Assembly (NCBI RefSeq): GCF_018873765.1
Contig: NC_057926.1
Coordinates: 51,999,878-52,063,877, forward strand
Source of the DNA: Telopea speciosissima
Lineage: Eukaryota > Streptophyta > Magnoliopsida > Proteales > Proteaceae
Length of the DNA stretch: 64,000 nucleotides
Direction: 5' to 3'
Part shown: piece by piece, positions 1 through 12,530 of the stretch
Position numbering within the stretch: position 1 is the first letter of the stretch
Layout: each line of letters begins with the position of its first letter
Notes under the pieces: generated by a model
Databases searched by the model: none
What the model saw: the letters and a program-made list of their open reading frames with translations, nothing else
Told to the model about the DNA's origin: nothing
Made by a program: the position numbers and the translations under genes

Positions 1-3000
1 AACTTTATGGAATTAGTGGGGGAACATAAGAAAGCTTTGGTAGAATTTAATTTTGTTGACCGTAGGATTGCATTGGATAATTTAACTAACGGTAAGGAAG
101 ATGGTTCTATTCTATGTAGTGAGAAATCGATTCAAGATAACAAGAAAGGAGAATCCAAAAACCATAAAACAGAAAAACTAGTTAGGCCAGAAGGGCAGCT
201 TGTTCAGCAAGAAGAAAGAGAAAAAGGTGGAGTTAGTCTTTCAGTATATTGGAAGTACATTACTGCTACATATAAAGGGGCTTTTGTCCCATTGATATTG
301 TTGGCACAAATTCTTTTTCAGCTTCTCGTAATAGCTAGTAGTTACTGGATGGTGTTAGCTACTCCTGTTTCAGAGGATGTAAGGCTTCATATTAAAGGAT
401 CCACTCTCATCTTTGTTTATGTTGTTTTGACCCTCGGAATCTCTCTTTGTATACTTATAAGATCTATTCTTATTGTAATTGTTGGATATAAGACAGCCAC
501 ACTGCTTTTCAACAAAATGCATTTTTGCATTTTTCGTGCTCCCTTGTCATTTTTTGATTCTACTCCAAATGGAAGAATTCTAAATCGGGTTAGTAAATAT
601 GCTTTACTTTGATGATCTTTTTTTTTTATCATAAAAGTAAATATAATAATGAATAAATATTATTTTTGTATACAGTCATCCATAGATCAAAGTGCAGTTG
701 ATACCACTATTCCACATCAAATCGAAGAAGTTCTAATCTCAATCATAAGATTCTTGGGAACTGCTGCAGTAATGTCACAAGTTGCATGGCAAATGTTATT
801 AGTTTTTATTCCAATGACTGTGACATGCATCTGGTACCAGGTAATTATATTTTCATTTCCAGTTCTCATAATTAAAATTTCAAATCAAGCTCAATCATAT
901 TTTCTCCATTGTTAACAAGCCATAACACAAGTTGATTCAAACATACTAGTGAATTCCGAATCTTCTTTGGTTACACCACATTTGATTTAGTGGTGGATGC
1001 TTATATGTTTGGGTGTGAAAATAGTGATTTAACCTTTTTTATTCTTCTTGTGTTTATAAAAACTATATACAAGAAATCTATTTTCCTAATCATAATTTTT
1101 TAATGTAAATTAATGCAAAGTTATTTGCTTATCGAAATTGTTTGAAAAGAAAAGACCAAACGAGACTGATGTTATCCAAGTGCACAGTGCACCTAAAAAA
1201 GTCACATTATCGTGATTTTGATATCATTTAAATATTTTTAAAAAGTATGGCTAAAGGTCTATTAGATTTGTTGGTAGATTCGTCAGTTGGAACTCATACT
1301 AAAGTATAATAATAATTAACAAAAGTTAAAACTCATTTTTTCACTATCTAAATAATAAATAGTAATAACTTTGAAAATAAATTAGAAGATAATTTCAAAA
1401 AGATAAATCAGCAAATAGTTTAAAATTAGTAAATGATAAATTAACAAATAATTCTCAATAATTAAATAAAAAAATTTAAAGAAAATATCCACTTCAAGGC
1501 CCTACTAAGAGCCTTATCTCAATGGTCCAACAATTTCGAGTCATGTAGAGGGATGCTTTAGTCAAATTGACCATGGGATATTTGTTACATATTTGAATTA
1601 GTCATATATTAAGTTTTGAACTTAATCTTATTGTACATCCCACTATGTTTAGATTTCTATCCTTGTATTTTAATAGTTGAATTGAAGTTATCAAAAAATG
1701 CGAAAATTGACTTCCTAGCCAATCAAAGCCCAAATTTTATAGATGGATAGATGGTGATTTGGACAACCCACATCAAAAAATTTAATCCGCGATAGATTGT
1801 CAAGTGGTAGATATTTGGCAACCAATAGAAATCTATCTAGGTGGACCACCTAGGAACCCGTGTTATGTGATTAATTAGTTGATAATTTTCAATGGAAATT
1901 TTTTCTTGTTCCTTTCTTTCCAAATTTATTTCCATTTCTCTTATCTTTTCCATTTTTACTGTTGTTGCAACCACTCTACCCCCTTCCCCACCTCCTCCCC
2001 TTCGTACCCATTCCATGACTACCAAGTCTTAAAACCATATCTTCAAACCCAAGCAACTTCATGCTACCACCAAACATCCCATATCAACTTCTCTTGAGCT
2101 CGCCAATGTTTCCCAGGCCACTCGCAATCCTCACTGGCTTGCTGCCATGTCTAAGAAATTCAACGCTCTAATACCATATAGAGTACTGTATTTGCTAGAA
2201 GTCAAACTTTACATATTTCATTTTATTGAGTGTATACATGCTACAAGATAAACATAAAATGAATAAATTGTTGGATTAACAGTTGACTTCCGATAGTATA
2301 AAGAATATATAACTAGGCTTTAGGTGTTGAATCTTATCCCTTAAGTAGTGTATAGTCTTGCTATAACGGCTTTGTGGATTGTGGTATATCCGTAGAGAGT
2401 TTGGATCCTATGAGTGCGGTGGATTGATATGTATCACTGTTATCCCTCACATCCCTTTTTCTTTGCCTAGTGAAGTGTGTGGGCTATGCTTTATGCTAAG
2501 CATGCAAAAACATTGCACTTAACCTAAGGGAAGTACCTATGCTGCACTACAATACACTTTGTGCTAAATTGTACATTTATGTGCTTTTAATGATAGTGAA
2601 TTCCATCATTAGAAAATTATATTTGACCAAAAATTTTGATATGAACACATGCAATAACTAATTGAATTTGATATTTGAAAGTTTGGTTTAAAAAAAAAAA
2701 AAAATACCACAAGTTTTCTGATACAATAGACATTCAAATAATATATATAATTCAATCAACATCTAAACATAATAATATATAATAACATTCAAAAGAAAAT
2801 AGTTGAAGTAAATAAAATACAATGAATATTTTCCTACAATTTCATTCATGATGATGGTGTCATTATCAACCATGTATATAAGCATCTCACACTAAGAAAT
2901 CCTTCATAAAAAGAAAGCCTATATATTCTTTTCTCACTAACTATACATTCATTACATTTTTGTTTTTTTTTCTCCTAATTTTCCTTTATATGAACTTTGT

Positions 3001-5103
3001 CTTGTGTAGAAATACTACATATCTACAGCACGAGAACTATCACGATTGGTCGGAGTATGTCAGGCTCCAATTATACAACATTTTTCTGAATCTAGTTTAG
3101 GTTCAACAACAATTAGGTGCTTTGATCAAGAAGAGAGATTTATAAACACAAATCTCAAGCTAGTGGATGAGTATTTTCGGCCCAAATTTTTTCTCTCTGG
3201 AGCAATGGAGTGGTTATGTTTTCGCATGGATATGTTAGCATCTATCACGTATGCCGCCTCATTGATTTTCTTAATCTCAATGCTAAAGGGAGTACTCAGT
3301 CCTGGTAAAAAGTTGAATTTGTAATCTTATAAAATCATCCTTTAGAGCAATCATGGTTGGTTGCTCATATGAAAGCATGATGTTGAATTTATTCTATTTT
3401 ATTTTCTTTTGAAGCCATTGTAGGTTTAGCAGTCACATATGGGCTTCGTTTCAGTTTACATGGAGTCATATGGGACCTTAGTAGTCTTGAAAATAAAATC
3501 ATAGCCATTGAGCGAATACAACAATATTCTTGCATCCCTAGTGAACCCCCTTTATTGGTGGAAGAAAATAGGCCAAATTGTGAATGGCCATCAAAGGGGA
3601 AAATTGACATTGTTGATTTGCAGGTAATCCACAATCCAGATTCCTCAAGTCTTTATCCCCTTTGTTATTTCTTCATTTTATGAATTAGACCATCTAAAGC
3701 CTAATGTTGTTAAAAAAAAATTTATCATGCTCTTATGAATTCTTCCAAGGTTCATGGTATGATTGTTTTTAATATATATGTAGGTTCGATATGCCCCACA
3801 TTTTCCTCTTGTCTTGCGAGGTCTAACTTGCACTTTTCCCGGAGGGATGAAGATCGGTATTGTTGGGCGAACAGGAAGTGGTAAATCAACTCTCGTACAA
3901 ACTCTCTTTCGTATGCTTGAACCTACAACCGGTCAGATTTGGATAGATGGTATCAACATTGCCAAAATTGGTCTTCATGAATTGCGGTCAAGATTGAGCA
4001 TCATCCCACAAGACCCAACAATGTTTGAGGGTACATTAAGAAGCAATCTTGACCCGATTGAAGAGTACACTGATGAACAGATATGGGAGGTGGGATTTTT
4101 TCCATTTGATGAATAATTTTGAATTCAATGAAAAAGATAGGATGAACATATATTATGCTTATTGGTGATTTGCAAACAGAACAAACACACCGTGATTGAC
4201 TGATTGGGACATGAACTTCTATAAACTTCTTTCTCGTGGTCTTCTTTTTTTCATTTTTTCTAAATCCTTTCCATTGAGATATTGAATCATTTCATTGGAT
4301 GCAATGGATCTTCTCTTACAAAAGTTGACGTAGACTTTCTGGTTGTCTCAGGCTTTAGATAGATGCCAACTTGGTGATGAAGTTCGAAAGAAGGAAGCAA
4401 TGCTTGATTCTGCAGGTCAGTTTCTTCTCATATTCACTGCATACCAAAGTTGTTTAGCATTAATTTATCCATGCACACATGCACAATCCTTCCAAAATTC
4501 TTATTGTATGATATATTATTCTAGTGCACAACCCAACCTCCCAGCCTCTCAACCAATTTTTCGACAAGAAGTAGGGGAAGAAAATTTTATAAAAATAAGA
4601 TTCCAAATAGCTAAGCATTTCATATGGATGGTTGTCACAGTAACTGAGAATGGAGAGAATTGGAGCATTGGTCAAAGGCAATTAGTCTGTTTAGGGCGGG
4701 TATTGCTCAAGAGGAGTAAAGTGTTAGTACTCGATGAAGCTACCGCATCAATTGATACTGCGACTGACTATCTAATCCAGCAAACGCTTAGACAACACTT
4801 CTCAAGGTCTACTATCATCACAATTGCACATAGGATAACATCAATTCTTGATACTGATATGGTCCTCTTTCTCGATAATGGTTAGTAGCTTGTAAATAGT
4901 ACACCATAATCAAATAGGTTTAGATGAGTTTAGTAATTCATTTTCTTATCCTTTTTTGGTGCTTGCCTAATTGGATTAACATGGTTTTCTTATCTTAAGC
5001 AGGACTTATACTAGAATATGATTCCCCAGCCAAATTGTTGGAGATCAAGTCTTCATCATTTGCAAAGCTTGTCAAGGAGTATACTCAAAGATGCAATCTC
5101 TAG
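1..5103 (+). CDS. ABC transporter C family (MRP-type) protein, 3' part
   Basis: C-terminal 655 residues of a full-size ABCC exporter; the window opens in the linker just after the first nucleotide-binding domain (NBD1), in frame from base 1. Exons: 1-588, 676-840, 3010-3304, 3415-3623, 3784-4089, 4352-4415, 4641-4880, 5003-5103 (stop TAG). All joins are GT-AG and keep frame. Exons 1-4 encode the second membrane domain, with long hydrophobic segments in exon 1. Exons 5-8 encode NBD2: Walker [10 protein letters not shown] (about 3864-3890), Q-loop [11 protein letters not shown], signature [10 protein letters not shown] (about 4654-4683), Walker [12 protein letters not shown]-loop IAHRI. The protein ends YTQRCNL. 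Known for the family: ATP-driven transport of glutathione or other conjugates across the vacuolar or plasma membrane. Substrate cannot be told. Nearest type is the AtABCC3-like clade (inference). All NBD2 motifs are intact. Confidence 0.95.
1950..2178 (+). mobile_element. Ty1/copia pol fragment in ABCC intron 2
   Basis: A short stretch inside the 2.2 kb second intron translates to words typical of the start of the copia reverse transcriptase ([17 protein letters not shown], about 2117-2170), preceded by a weakly similar linker. It is a small broken fragment; no LTRs are seen around it. Old fossil. Confidence 0.6.
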
Positions 5104-6358
5104 TTTTTGAAAGGCTAAATAGGTGAGTTTGAATGTTCATATGTAAGCATGCTGCATTAGACTAAATTGCATTGCTATTTTGAGTGTGAACAAAAAAAAA
5201 TTTGGGAGAGGATAGTGGAGTAGATCGAGGCTTCTTGTAATCATTTGAAGTATCATTGCCATTCAATTGAAGTATTGGTGGTAGAAAAGAAGATGAGAGG
5301 GGAGAAAAAGAAACTTTTCTTCATACATGTCTATAAAACTTCAGAGAAAGTTTAGTAGTCTAGTGGTATTTGTAGTCCTCCACAAATATCTACCATGTGG
5401 CACATTGGATAGAGCTGAAATTTTATGGACAAGTAGAGTTAAGGTACATTTCTCACATGTCAAGTTTGAACCAAAATGGAATTGGCCAAGTGGCAAAATA
5501 CGGATTTAAAAATCAAGGGAAAAATGAATTTTTTTTAATAAGAAAAGAGTAGACGAAAATTGAGGTGAATATGCCAATATAGGGGAGGGTATTTGCTTAA
5601 ATATGTCTAAAATTTGACATTTGACCAGCCATAAACCATTTTCTAAATATCCATATAGTTCAAAAAAGCCACATAACCCTTCTATGTGCCAAAACTTGGT
5701 GTTGGTCTAAAGATGCCCTCTAAAGCCTGCCCGTCAAAAAATTTTGTGATAAAGCTTCGAAAATAGAAATTTGCATGTTGTTACATTAGGTATATCTTAA
5801 TTTATCTACTGTCAAAATTTCCTTGAATAACAATTGTGTTATCTTTTATATGATTAAATTGTTCTACCAATTCTTGTTATGATTAAATTTTCTCCTCACA
5901 AATTTTCCCTTTCATGGTCTTGCATTCTGTCTTGAAAGTCTCAAAATTGGTTTCTAGAATGGCAACTTGAGTGGTTTCTATAGCCAACCATATGATAGGT
6001 AATGGTTAACCTAAAAATTGTATGGTTGAGATTGTTCACAAAAAATATATCTTCTTAATTAAATAACATTTGATATCAATTTTTTGATTGATGTGTTGTT
6101 ATTTCAGAACATTTCTAGTATCCCAATTTATTTATTTTTTTAAAGTGAAGAATATCAGATTAATTAAGTGAATTGTAACCTTTTATATAGGGAAAGTTTG
6201 GGTTCCTTTTGTTAAACATATTTGTCTAAAGTCACCTTTACTTTTTTACCATTTGAAATTACCTTTTTTACCTAAAATTCTTGTGGTTTGAATTTTGTTA
6301 AAGGAGAGAGTTGGACATAGAGTTGAGATGCCTAGAAGAAGGGTGAGGCTACTATCCA
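5104..6358. other. ABCC 3' flank, no gene seen
   Basis: AT-rich sequence holding the 3' UTR and downstream spacer of the ABCC gene. I see no gene-like reading frame and no clear element. Confidence 0.5.
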
Positions 6359-6366
6359 ACCTTACC

Positions 6367-6516
6367 AGATCCTCTCCAATGACATTTAACCATCAAAGTC
6401 GGTCATTCAACCATCCATGGGGTGTGGGGACCACCTCTAGGATGTGAGGACCACACCCCATGGATGGTGGGAGATCGACTCAGGTGGTTAAATGTCATTG
6501 GAGAGAATCTGAATTC
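6367..6516. mobile_element. Foldback MITE, 150 bp
   Basis: Two arms of about 70 bases are near-perfect reverse complements, for example ctctccaatgacatttaacc on the left against ggttaaatgtcattggagag on the right. They meet around a short centre near 6437. The 8-bp word accttacc lies directly outside both ends (6359-6366 and 6517-6524), a probable target-site duplication. No coding capacity. Confidence 0.8.
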
Positions 6517-6704
6517 ACCTTACCCTGCATGTATAGTGAGGACTAGCTCTCAAAATTTTATTGAAAAGAGATTATGTAAAAACAAGTGCAAGTCCAATGG
6601 GTTTAACCCAATCGGCCTTAACAACCGTTTTTATTTAGCTAACCTTATTTTCTTAAACAAATTATCCCTACCATAATCAAGTTGTCTCTCTTATACCCCT
6701 CAAA

Positions 6705-6893
6705 AGGTGAAAGAATACTACCTGGTGGTGTGCGGCATGCGGCTCCTATGCCAAGACATAGGGCCACGCGAAATGACTACTGCATCCCCATGAAAAGACG
6801 AAAATCCTTGAAAATGTGATAGTCATTTCGTGTGGCATGTATCATGGTGTAGGAGCCTCGTGCCGCACGCAACAATTTGCGTTTTCTTTTCCT
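6705..6893. mobile_element. Foldback MITE, GGNGAAAGAATR-type ends
   Basis: The arms are inverted repeats: gtgcggcatgcggctccta on the left matches the reverse complement of taggagcctcgtgccgcac on the right, and both sides carry a cgaaatgact-type block. The ends resemble those of the elements at 17012, 29460 and 40009, so this looks like one family. The target duplication is unclear here. Confidence 0.7.
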
Positions 6894-7077
6894 ACAAAAA
6901 ATTACCCCCTCTCCCCAAAAAAAAAACCACTTATACTACTCGCTTTAACACCAAAAAAATTAAAATTTTCACCTTTTCTTGGGGAAAATTGGGTAATAAC
7001 AAAATATGATTAGCCAATAAGAGGACTGACAGACACTTGGGCCCCTTTTTTGTTTGTTGGCTACAAAAAATTTTCCC

Positions 7078-7086
7078 TCTATAAAT
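7078..7086 (+). promoter_or_regulatory. TATA box of BURP gene
   Basis: The word tctataaat lies about 95 bases before the start codon of the BURP gene, a normal plant spacing for a TATA box followed by a short 5' UTR. Confidence 0.6.
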
Positions 7087-7178
7087 ATCAAACCTCCCAC
7101 CCTTTCCGTGCAACAAACCCAACTCATTCCTACAAAGCTACAGCCCCAATTCATTTCATTCTCTGGTTCAGTTCCACC

Positions 7179-8313
7179 ATGGCACATCCCATTTTGTTGC
7201 TTGGACTTTTGATAATAGCTTACTTAAGTGTAAGAAAAATGATATTTATCAATTCTCCATTCATTTCGATGTGATTATTTCTTGTTTCTATTTAATTTAT
7301 TTTTCTTATTTGGTTGTTATTTTTTCCTTATGAAATTGTAGGGTTCTCAAGCTGGAAATGCCTTCTCACAATATTGGGAAGAGAATATTGGTCTTTCACA
7401 TCCTCCACATTGGTTAGCTTCAAAGGCTTCTCCATTAAGCCTCAATCAAGTATCAATGTTTATGAAACTAATGGAGGAAAATGAATTAGCTTCTCACCTG
7501 CATTCATTCTGTAAGTTGGCTAATGTTGCTTGTTCCACAAATTCACTGGTGAAGGAGACCATTAATGATACAATCCTGCCACCAATAGCCCAATGGAATG
7601 ATGATAAACTGAAATATGATGACCTTCCAAATGAAACACCCTTGTCTGTTGCCAGCCAAGGGGGATTGCCATATTTTCGGAAATCAATGGTGAAAGAAGG
7701 AGGCTTCATGCCTATCCCTGATCTAAGGGACCCAATGTCATATAAATCGTTTTTACCGCGATCTCTAGCATCAAAAATCCCATTTGCCTTTTCGCAGATC
7801 AAGGAATTGAAGAAGATTTTTAATGTGTTAGATGAATCAAACATGGATGAGTATATTCAAGAGACCCTCGAGGTATGTGAGAATAACCCCATTCGAGGTG
7901 AGCAATGCACTTGTGCGACTTCTGTTGAGGATCTCATTGATTTTGTTGTCGAGAAATTAGGGCATTATGTACGCGTATGGAGTACTGAGAATGTCGAAGG
8001 ATCTTATGAGAATGTCACAATTGGAGCTGTGAAACTCATCCATGGAAACCTCTCTGAATCACCAGCCTTATGTCATAGTCTACCATTCATATTTCAAATC
8101 TATTATTGCCATATTTTACAGAAAGTAAAAGTATATGCAGTTGATATACATGCTAGGAAGAAGGTGAATCATGCAATCATGGCATGCCATTATGACACAT
8201 CAACTTGGAATCCCGACCATCTTTCTTTCAAATTGTTAGGTTTTGGCCCAGGCCTAATTGAAGTTTGTCATTGGATAAATGAGAATGGAATGGTCTGGAC
8301 AAAGACTATATAG
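7179..8313 (+). CDS. BURP-domain protein, secreted, PG1-beta-like without repeats
   Basis: Two exons, 7179-7229 and 7342-8313 (GT-AG, phase 0), give 340 residues. Exon 1 encodes only the signal peptide (MAHPILLLGLLIIAYLS). The mature N terminus, with YWEENI and LASKASPLS words, resembles polygalacturonase-1 beta-subunit-like proteins. The BURP domain runs from about residue 129 to the end. It holds FMPIPDLRDPM, SFLPRSLASKIPF, CATSVEDLIDF and the diagnostic spacing CHx10CHx24CHx25CHx8W, all intact. The long FxxY repeat region of classic PG1-beta proteins is absent. Known for the family: cell-wall proteins linked to pectin metabolism, stress or development. ATG 7179 is chosen because it gives the signal peptide and follows a TATA box at 7078. 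A polyA-like aataaa lies near 8395. Confidence 0.95.
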
Positions 8314-8902
8314 GTTGAGTAGCATTTGAAGATTTGATTCTATTTCTATTCTCTTGTTTGTGTTACATGTTACTGCTTATGCCATTTGAAGGATAAATAA
8401 TGACCTATTTCTTGTTTGCTTTTTATCACTTTCAAGTTTGTAATGTTCTAAAATATTAAACCCAGCTTTTAACCCCTGCCTGTGTCAAATGGGCGTGGGG
8501 ATAAACAGAAAGCCCTAGGCCCATTTGTATTTATTCTGTTGCTATATTATTTAAGATGGGTTGACCTGTATGGCCCAATTCTATATAAATATCTACTAAA
8601 AACTATTGTAAAAATCAGTCAAGAATAGTGACAAGAAAAAACCAGAAATTATAAGGAAGAGAAACGTTGTCGCTAATTTCTTCTACTTCTTCTTCTACTA
8701 CTGAAACAACCAACAAAAGACTTCTTCTTCTTCTTCTGAAATAACCAACAAAAGACTTCATCAAATAGTTTGAATAGTCCATATTAATGACTGACCTGCA
8801 CCAAAACACCTTGTTACGGTCAAGTTTATAGGTGACATACATAAAAACAGCCCATCTACTAATAGTAGATATGTGGCGAGAGACTAAGTCAAAGTGGAAG
8901 AC
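8314..8902. other. BURP 3' flank, LTR-like stretch
   Basis: After the BURP 3' UTR comes AT-rich sequence with a TATA-like ctatataaat near 8581 and a CTT-rich run near 8680-8740. It resembles degraded LTR promoter sequence, but I see no ends or partner copy, so this is only a suspicion. Confidence 0.3.
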
Positions 8903-8905
8903 TAA

Positions 8906-9074
8906 GGTTGTGTTTGGTATGTGTTCTAAGTTGATTTTGCAGTCTTGGTATGCTCTGTTTGTATGCATTCTACATTGATTTCGCATTCTCAGGCGATAAA
9001 AACAAGTATTTTTATCATCCTATAATGCAAATTTGGCTCAGAATATATTCCAACAATACATACCAAACATTTCC
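8906..9074. mobile_element. Tourist-like MITE, copy 1 of an adjacent pair
   Basis: Starts ggttgtgtttggtatg and ends caatacataccaaacatttcc, an inverted-repeat pair. It is flanked by taa on both sides (8903-8905, 9075-9077), the 3-bp target duplication typical of PIF/Harbinger elements. Non-coding. Confidence 0.7.
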
Positions 9075-9077
9075 TAA

Positions 9078-9201
9078 GGTTGTGTTTGGTATGCATTCTA
9101 GGTCGATTTCACATTCTCAAATGATATAAACAACTATTTTTATGATCCTAGAATACAAAATCGACTTAGATGCATTCCAAGAATATATACCAAACGATGC
9201 C
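9078..9201. mobile_element. Tourist-like MITE, copy 2 of the pair
   Basis: Starts ggttgtgtttggtatgcatt and ends ccaaacgatgcc, with an internal inverted match of taggtcgattt to aaatcgactta. It shares the taa triplet at 9075-9077 with copy 1, so the two sit directly side by side. Similar elements lie at 43240, 49788, 50199 and 53473. Confidence 0.7.
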
Positions 9202-9404
9202 TTATAAAGCTATTGTAATCCTTTGGGACCCAAAAAACTCCATTGTGGCAAAAAGATTAGGGATTTTCTATAAGGATAAATTTCCCTATTGGGATTAGGT
9301 TTTCTCTACCCATCCTATAAATAGGAGGATATATAGGGCATAAGATAAAGCAAGCAATTAATCTCCTAAGCTCATGCTTTTTCAACTTCCTAATTCATAT
9401 CATT

Positions 9405-9523
9405 GTTGCTCGGATATCCGTATTAGCCTGTAACGACCGATATCACCAATCTATATCGATATCATATCAATATCGATCTCCAGCAATACCGATGCATATC
9501 GACTAATACAATTGATAATAGGG
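9405..9523. repeat. TATCGATA-rich dispersed repeat, left part
   Basis: Dense in words such as ccgatatcac, atatcgatatc and aataccgatg. It appears to resume at 9908 (tgatatgataccttgatcc) after an inserted element, so that element split it. One of about nine copies in the window. Confidence 0.55.
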
Positions 9524-9907
9524 GTGCGAGTTTGGCCCTGATGGCCTGAGCCCACCCTGACCCGACCTGAGCCCAAACAGTGTCTAGTCTGAGAAACCTT
9601 GGCCTTGAGGGCGGACCAGGTTTGGGCCCAACCTAACCCTGTCTTCTTTCTTCTTTCTCTTCATCTTTTTTCTTCTTCTTCTTCTTCTTCTTCACCCCAG
9701 CCTAGTCCAACCCCTACACTTTCCTTCCCCCTCCCCATGGTCAAGGCCAATTAGGGTCAGCCCATCCCGATCCTGAGGGCGGGTCAGGATTGGATTTTTC
9801 TAGTCTTGAGTTAGGGCCGGGCCCGCCCTAGACTGAACTAAAGAGACTCAAGGTTGGATTGGAGTTTAAAAACCCGCAATCCAACCCAACTTTGTTGCAG
9901 CCCTAGC
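9524..9907. mobile_element. hAT-like MITE inserted in a TATCGATA repeat
   Basis: Ends are inverted: aggggtgcgagttt on the left against aactttgttgcagccct on the right. The interior is rich in gggcccaacc-type words and a CTT run. Flanks ttgataat and ctgatat may be a worn 8-bp duplication. Non-coding. Confidence 0.5.
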
Positions 9908-10435
9908 TGATATGATACCTTGATCCATGCTTACGGTCAAAATCATTCTAGTAGTGTACGTAACATTGCATCATTCCTACTACTTAACCAGTCTTTGGAA
10001 TAAGTTGGAATGGAAATGAAGGTTGACTTCTAATGCTCACAAGAAGTTCAATGACCCCTAACAGACCTAACTACCGTTTTGATGCTTTAGGTAAAGCTTC
10101 AGTTGAGGGCAGGTAGAAGGTGACCCTTTCAATCACGCCTTCTCTAGCTAGCCATGCCAAAGAAGGTATATCCTATAAGTCACCATTGAGAATCGACTCC
10201 TTTTAGAGTGGGTCTAACAACCCGTCTATGTTTTCCAAAAGATGTGTTTAGCTTGAACGTTGAATGTTGAAACCCTCTAAAGCCTTCACACAGCCGCCGT
10301 ATGTTTCTTCTCAACTTTTCCCTTCAAAAGCCTCTCTAATCTATGACTTCAAACTCTTTTAATCTCATCTACTACGACCACAAACCTTTTCTCACTTCTA
10401 TGTACGCAGTACTTGATGTATACCCTCTTGGTCAT

Positions 10436-11148
10436 TGTCTTAGATATCGATATCGGTGCCTGTATCGGTTGTCATAGATATCGCTACGATACCTATATGG
10501 TGTTATTGGAAAAGTTTGATTTCGGTCCAGAAAGTGGTTCAGAGAATCTTCAAAAGGCCATTTCGGTCTCAAAATGAGCTTGAATGACCTAACAAGCAGA
10601 TACATCACCGTCGGAGTGCCAGAGGCGCTATGTTGTGTTGGACTCGTCGAGACCTTCAAAACGATATGTATTTTGACATATGTTATGTTTTGGTCAGACT
10701 CTATCCGATTTAACAATTTTTGGGTCCAGAGGCATTTCTGCACTTTCTCGAGTTAGGGCTATTCTATAAAATTTCTTTGTCTCTTTGGAAAGTTTGTGAG
10801 TGAAATCTGAGGGTTTGTAACATTTCCAAAGACATAGTGAAATTCATTCTGTTGCTCAGCTGTGGACGTAGCTTCCCATCTTAGGGGTGAACCACGTATA
10901 TCCTATGTGTTTTTGTTTTTTCTGTTTTTCGTATTTCTTCTACAAATCACCATTTTTGGGCATCGTTTTCTTAACATATGGATCCATTGGTATTGACCCA
11001 TATTGAACCAATATGGGGTGCAAATTCAAATACAAATCTTTTTTTTTTTATTAATACTCTCGATCTGTATCAATATTTTTGCACTGGGATCGGATACTGA
11101 CGATACTAATACGTATCGACTAGTACGATACTAGTACCTTGAACCTGA
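10436..11148. repeat. Composite: TATCGATA repeat edges around an LTR-like core
   Basis: Both edges (10436-10500 and about 11060-11148) are rich in gatatcgatatcgg and cgatactaatacg words. The core, about 10560-10990, holds a block near 10862 (gtggacgtagc, then gaaccacgtatatc) that resembles the U5 region of copia LTRs. I read it as an old LTR-derived fragment within the dispersed repeat. No open pol is seen. Confidence 0.4.
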
Positions 11149-12530
11149 TCTTAATTATCCTTAGATTTTTAAAATTCTAATTTGCCTCTTGGAGTCTTGG
11201 AGAATTTGAATTAGGATGAAATTTGACACATCAACAAAAAATCCTTACTTACTCGATGAAATTAAGGCCCAATCAACATGCCCAAGTGGCACTTATTTTG
11301 GGCCGAAGATAGACCTTTCTTGGTGGGCCATCAAGAAACTTTACCCTCTTATAATTAGATGCATTCGATGTGACAAGCCTCTCTTTATATAATATATATA
11401 CTTTATGGGAGAGGGTTTCCTACAACGGTAATGTGAGAAGGAATATCTGCACATTACAATCAATGTGAGGTTGAAAAAAGATACCATCCATATGGAATTA
11501 CATGGACCCACATGATCAGTATAGGAGAGGAGAATATTACTTTGAATCCCATTATTTATTATGTGATGAGAATATAAAGAAATCTGTATAAGGGCAGTTC
11601 AACAATTTTTTTCCCATACTTTATAGAGTCGAATTTGTAAAAGGAAGGGTTCCCTCCGATGCCCATGTGCAGTTTCCGACATTGGGGGGCAATATTTCAG
11701 GAAACCTAACAAAAAGAGGAATATTTAGGAAATTTTATAAGAGGTGTGCTCTAGTAATATAGGTGGGGTCGTGTAGTTTGGTTTGGGTTTTAAGCTGGCA
11801 TTGTGGGAAACCCCTTTTTGTTCTTTTTGGATAGATAAGTCCCAAAGAGATTTGAACTCTAAGACCTCTTAATTATGAAGTGTGGGAAACTTATACCCTT
11901 TGTACAATATATAACATCTATTTATATTATTGGAAAAAGAACAATAATTGTTGTTGTGGTTCTTGCGTTTAGACACAGGACTACAAGAAATTACCACTCC
12001 AACCCCATCCCAATGAACTAAAAAATTCCATTCAGTTAAATGCTCTTGCACGAGCTCTTATTGGTCTCCGTGTTAACGTAAACGCTACACGATCAAATAA
12101 CGATCTCTTGCACTTATATTATAATACTTAAGTATTATATTGAATTTTTTTTATTTGAAATGTATATTCTAATGAAAAATTACCATTCGAGTCAACGAGT
12201 TAGATAACATGTCCACTAGTTTTCAACTCTATCTTAATTGGGATATGGCATATAGAGTTAGGTTTGTCTTTATAAGCTTATTCTCACGGCACATGAAGGA
12301 AGTTCATTCCTAATTTTCTATATATACTATAAAATACTTAAAAAAAATTATTCCAACATAATTGAATTGGGTAAAGCTTTCTTAAGCAACCTACCTTGAA
12401 AAAATATCTCTTTGTCACGTAGCGAATCGAATGGACCCAAATTTTCAAGAAAAATAGATCCCAAAGTCCCTTGTTCATATGGAAAATTTTAGTTTTGAAC
12501 AAAATTTTCCAAGTGACAAATTTGAGGTTT
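11149..12530. other. Spacer, no gene seen
   Basis: AT-rich sequence without gene-like frames or recognisable element ends. Confidence 0.4.

Noticed and set aside
9405-9523. GATA-factor binding cluster
   Set aside because: The dense GATA words occur in about nine spacer regions with no link to genes; a dispersed repeat explains them better.
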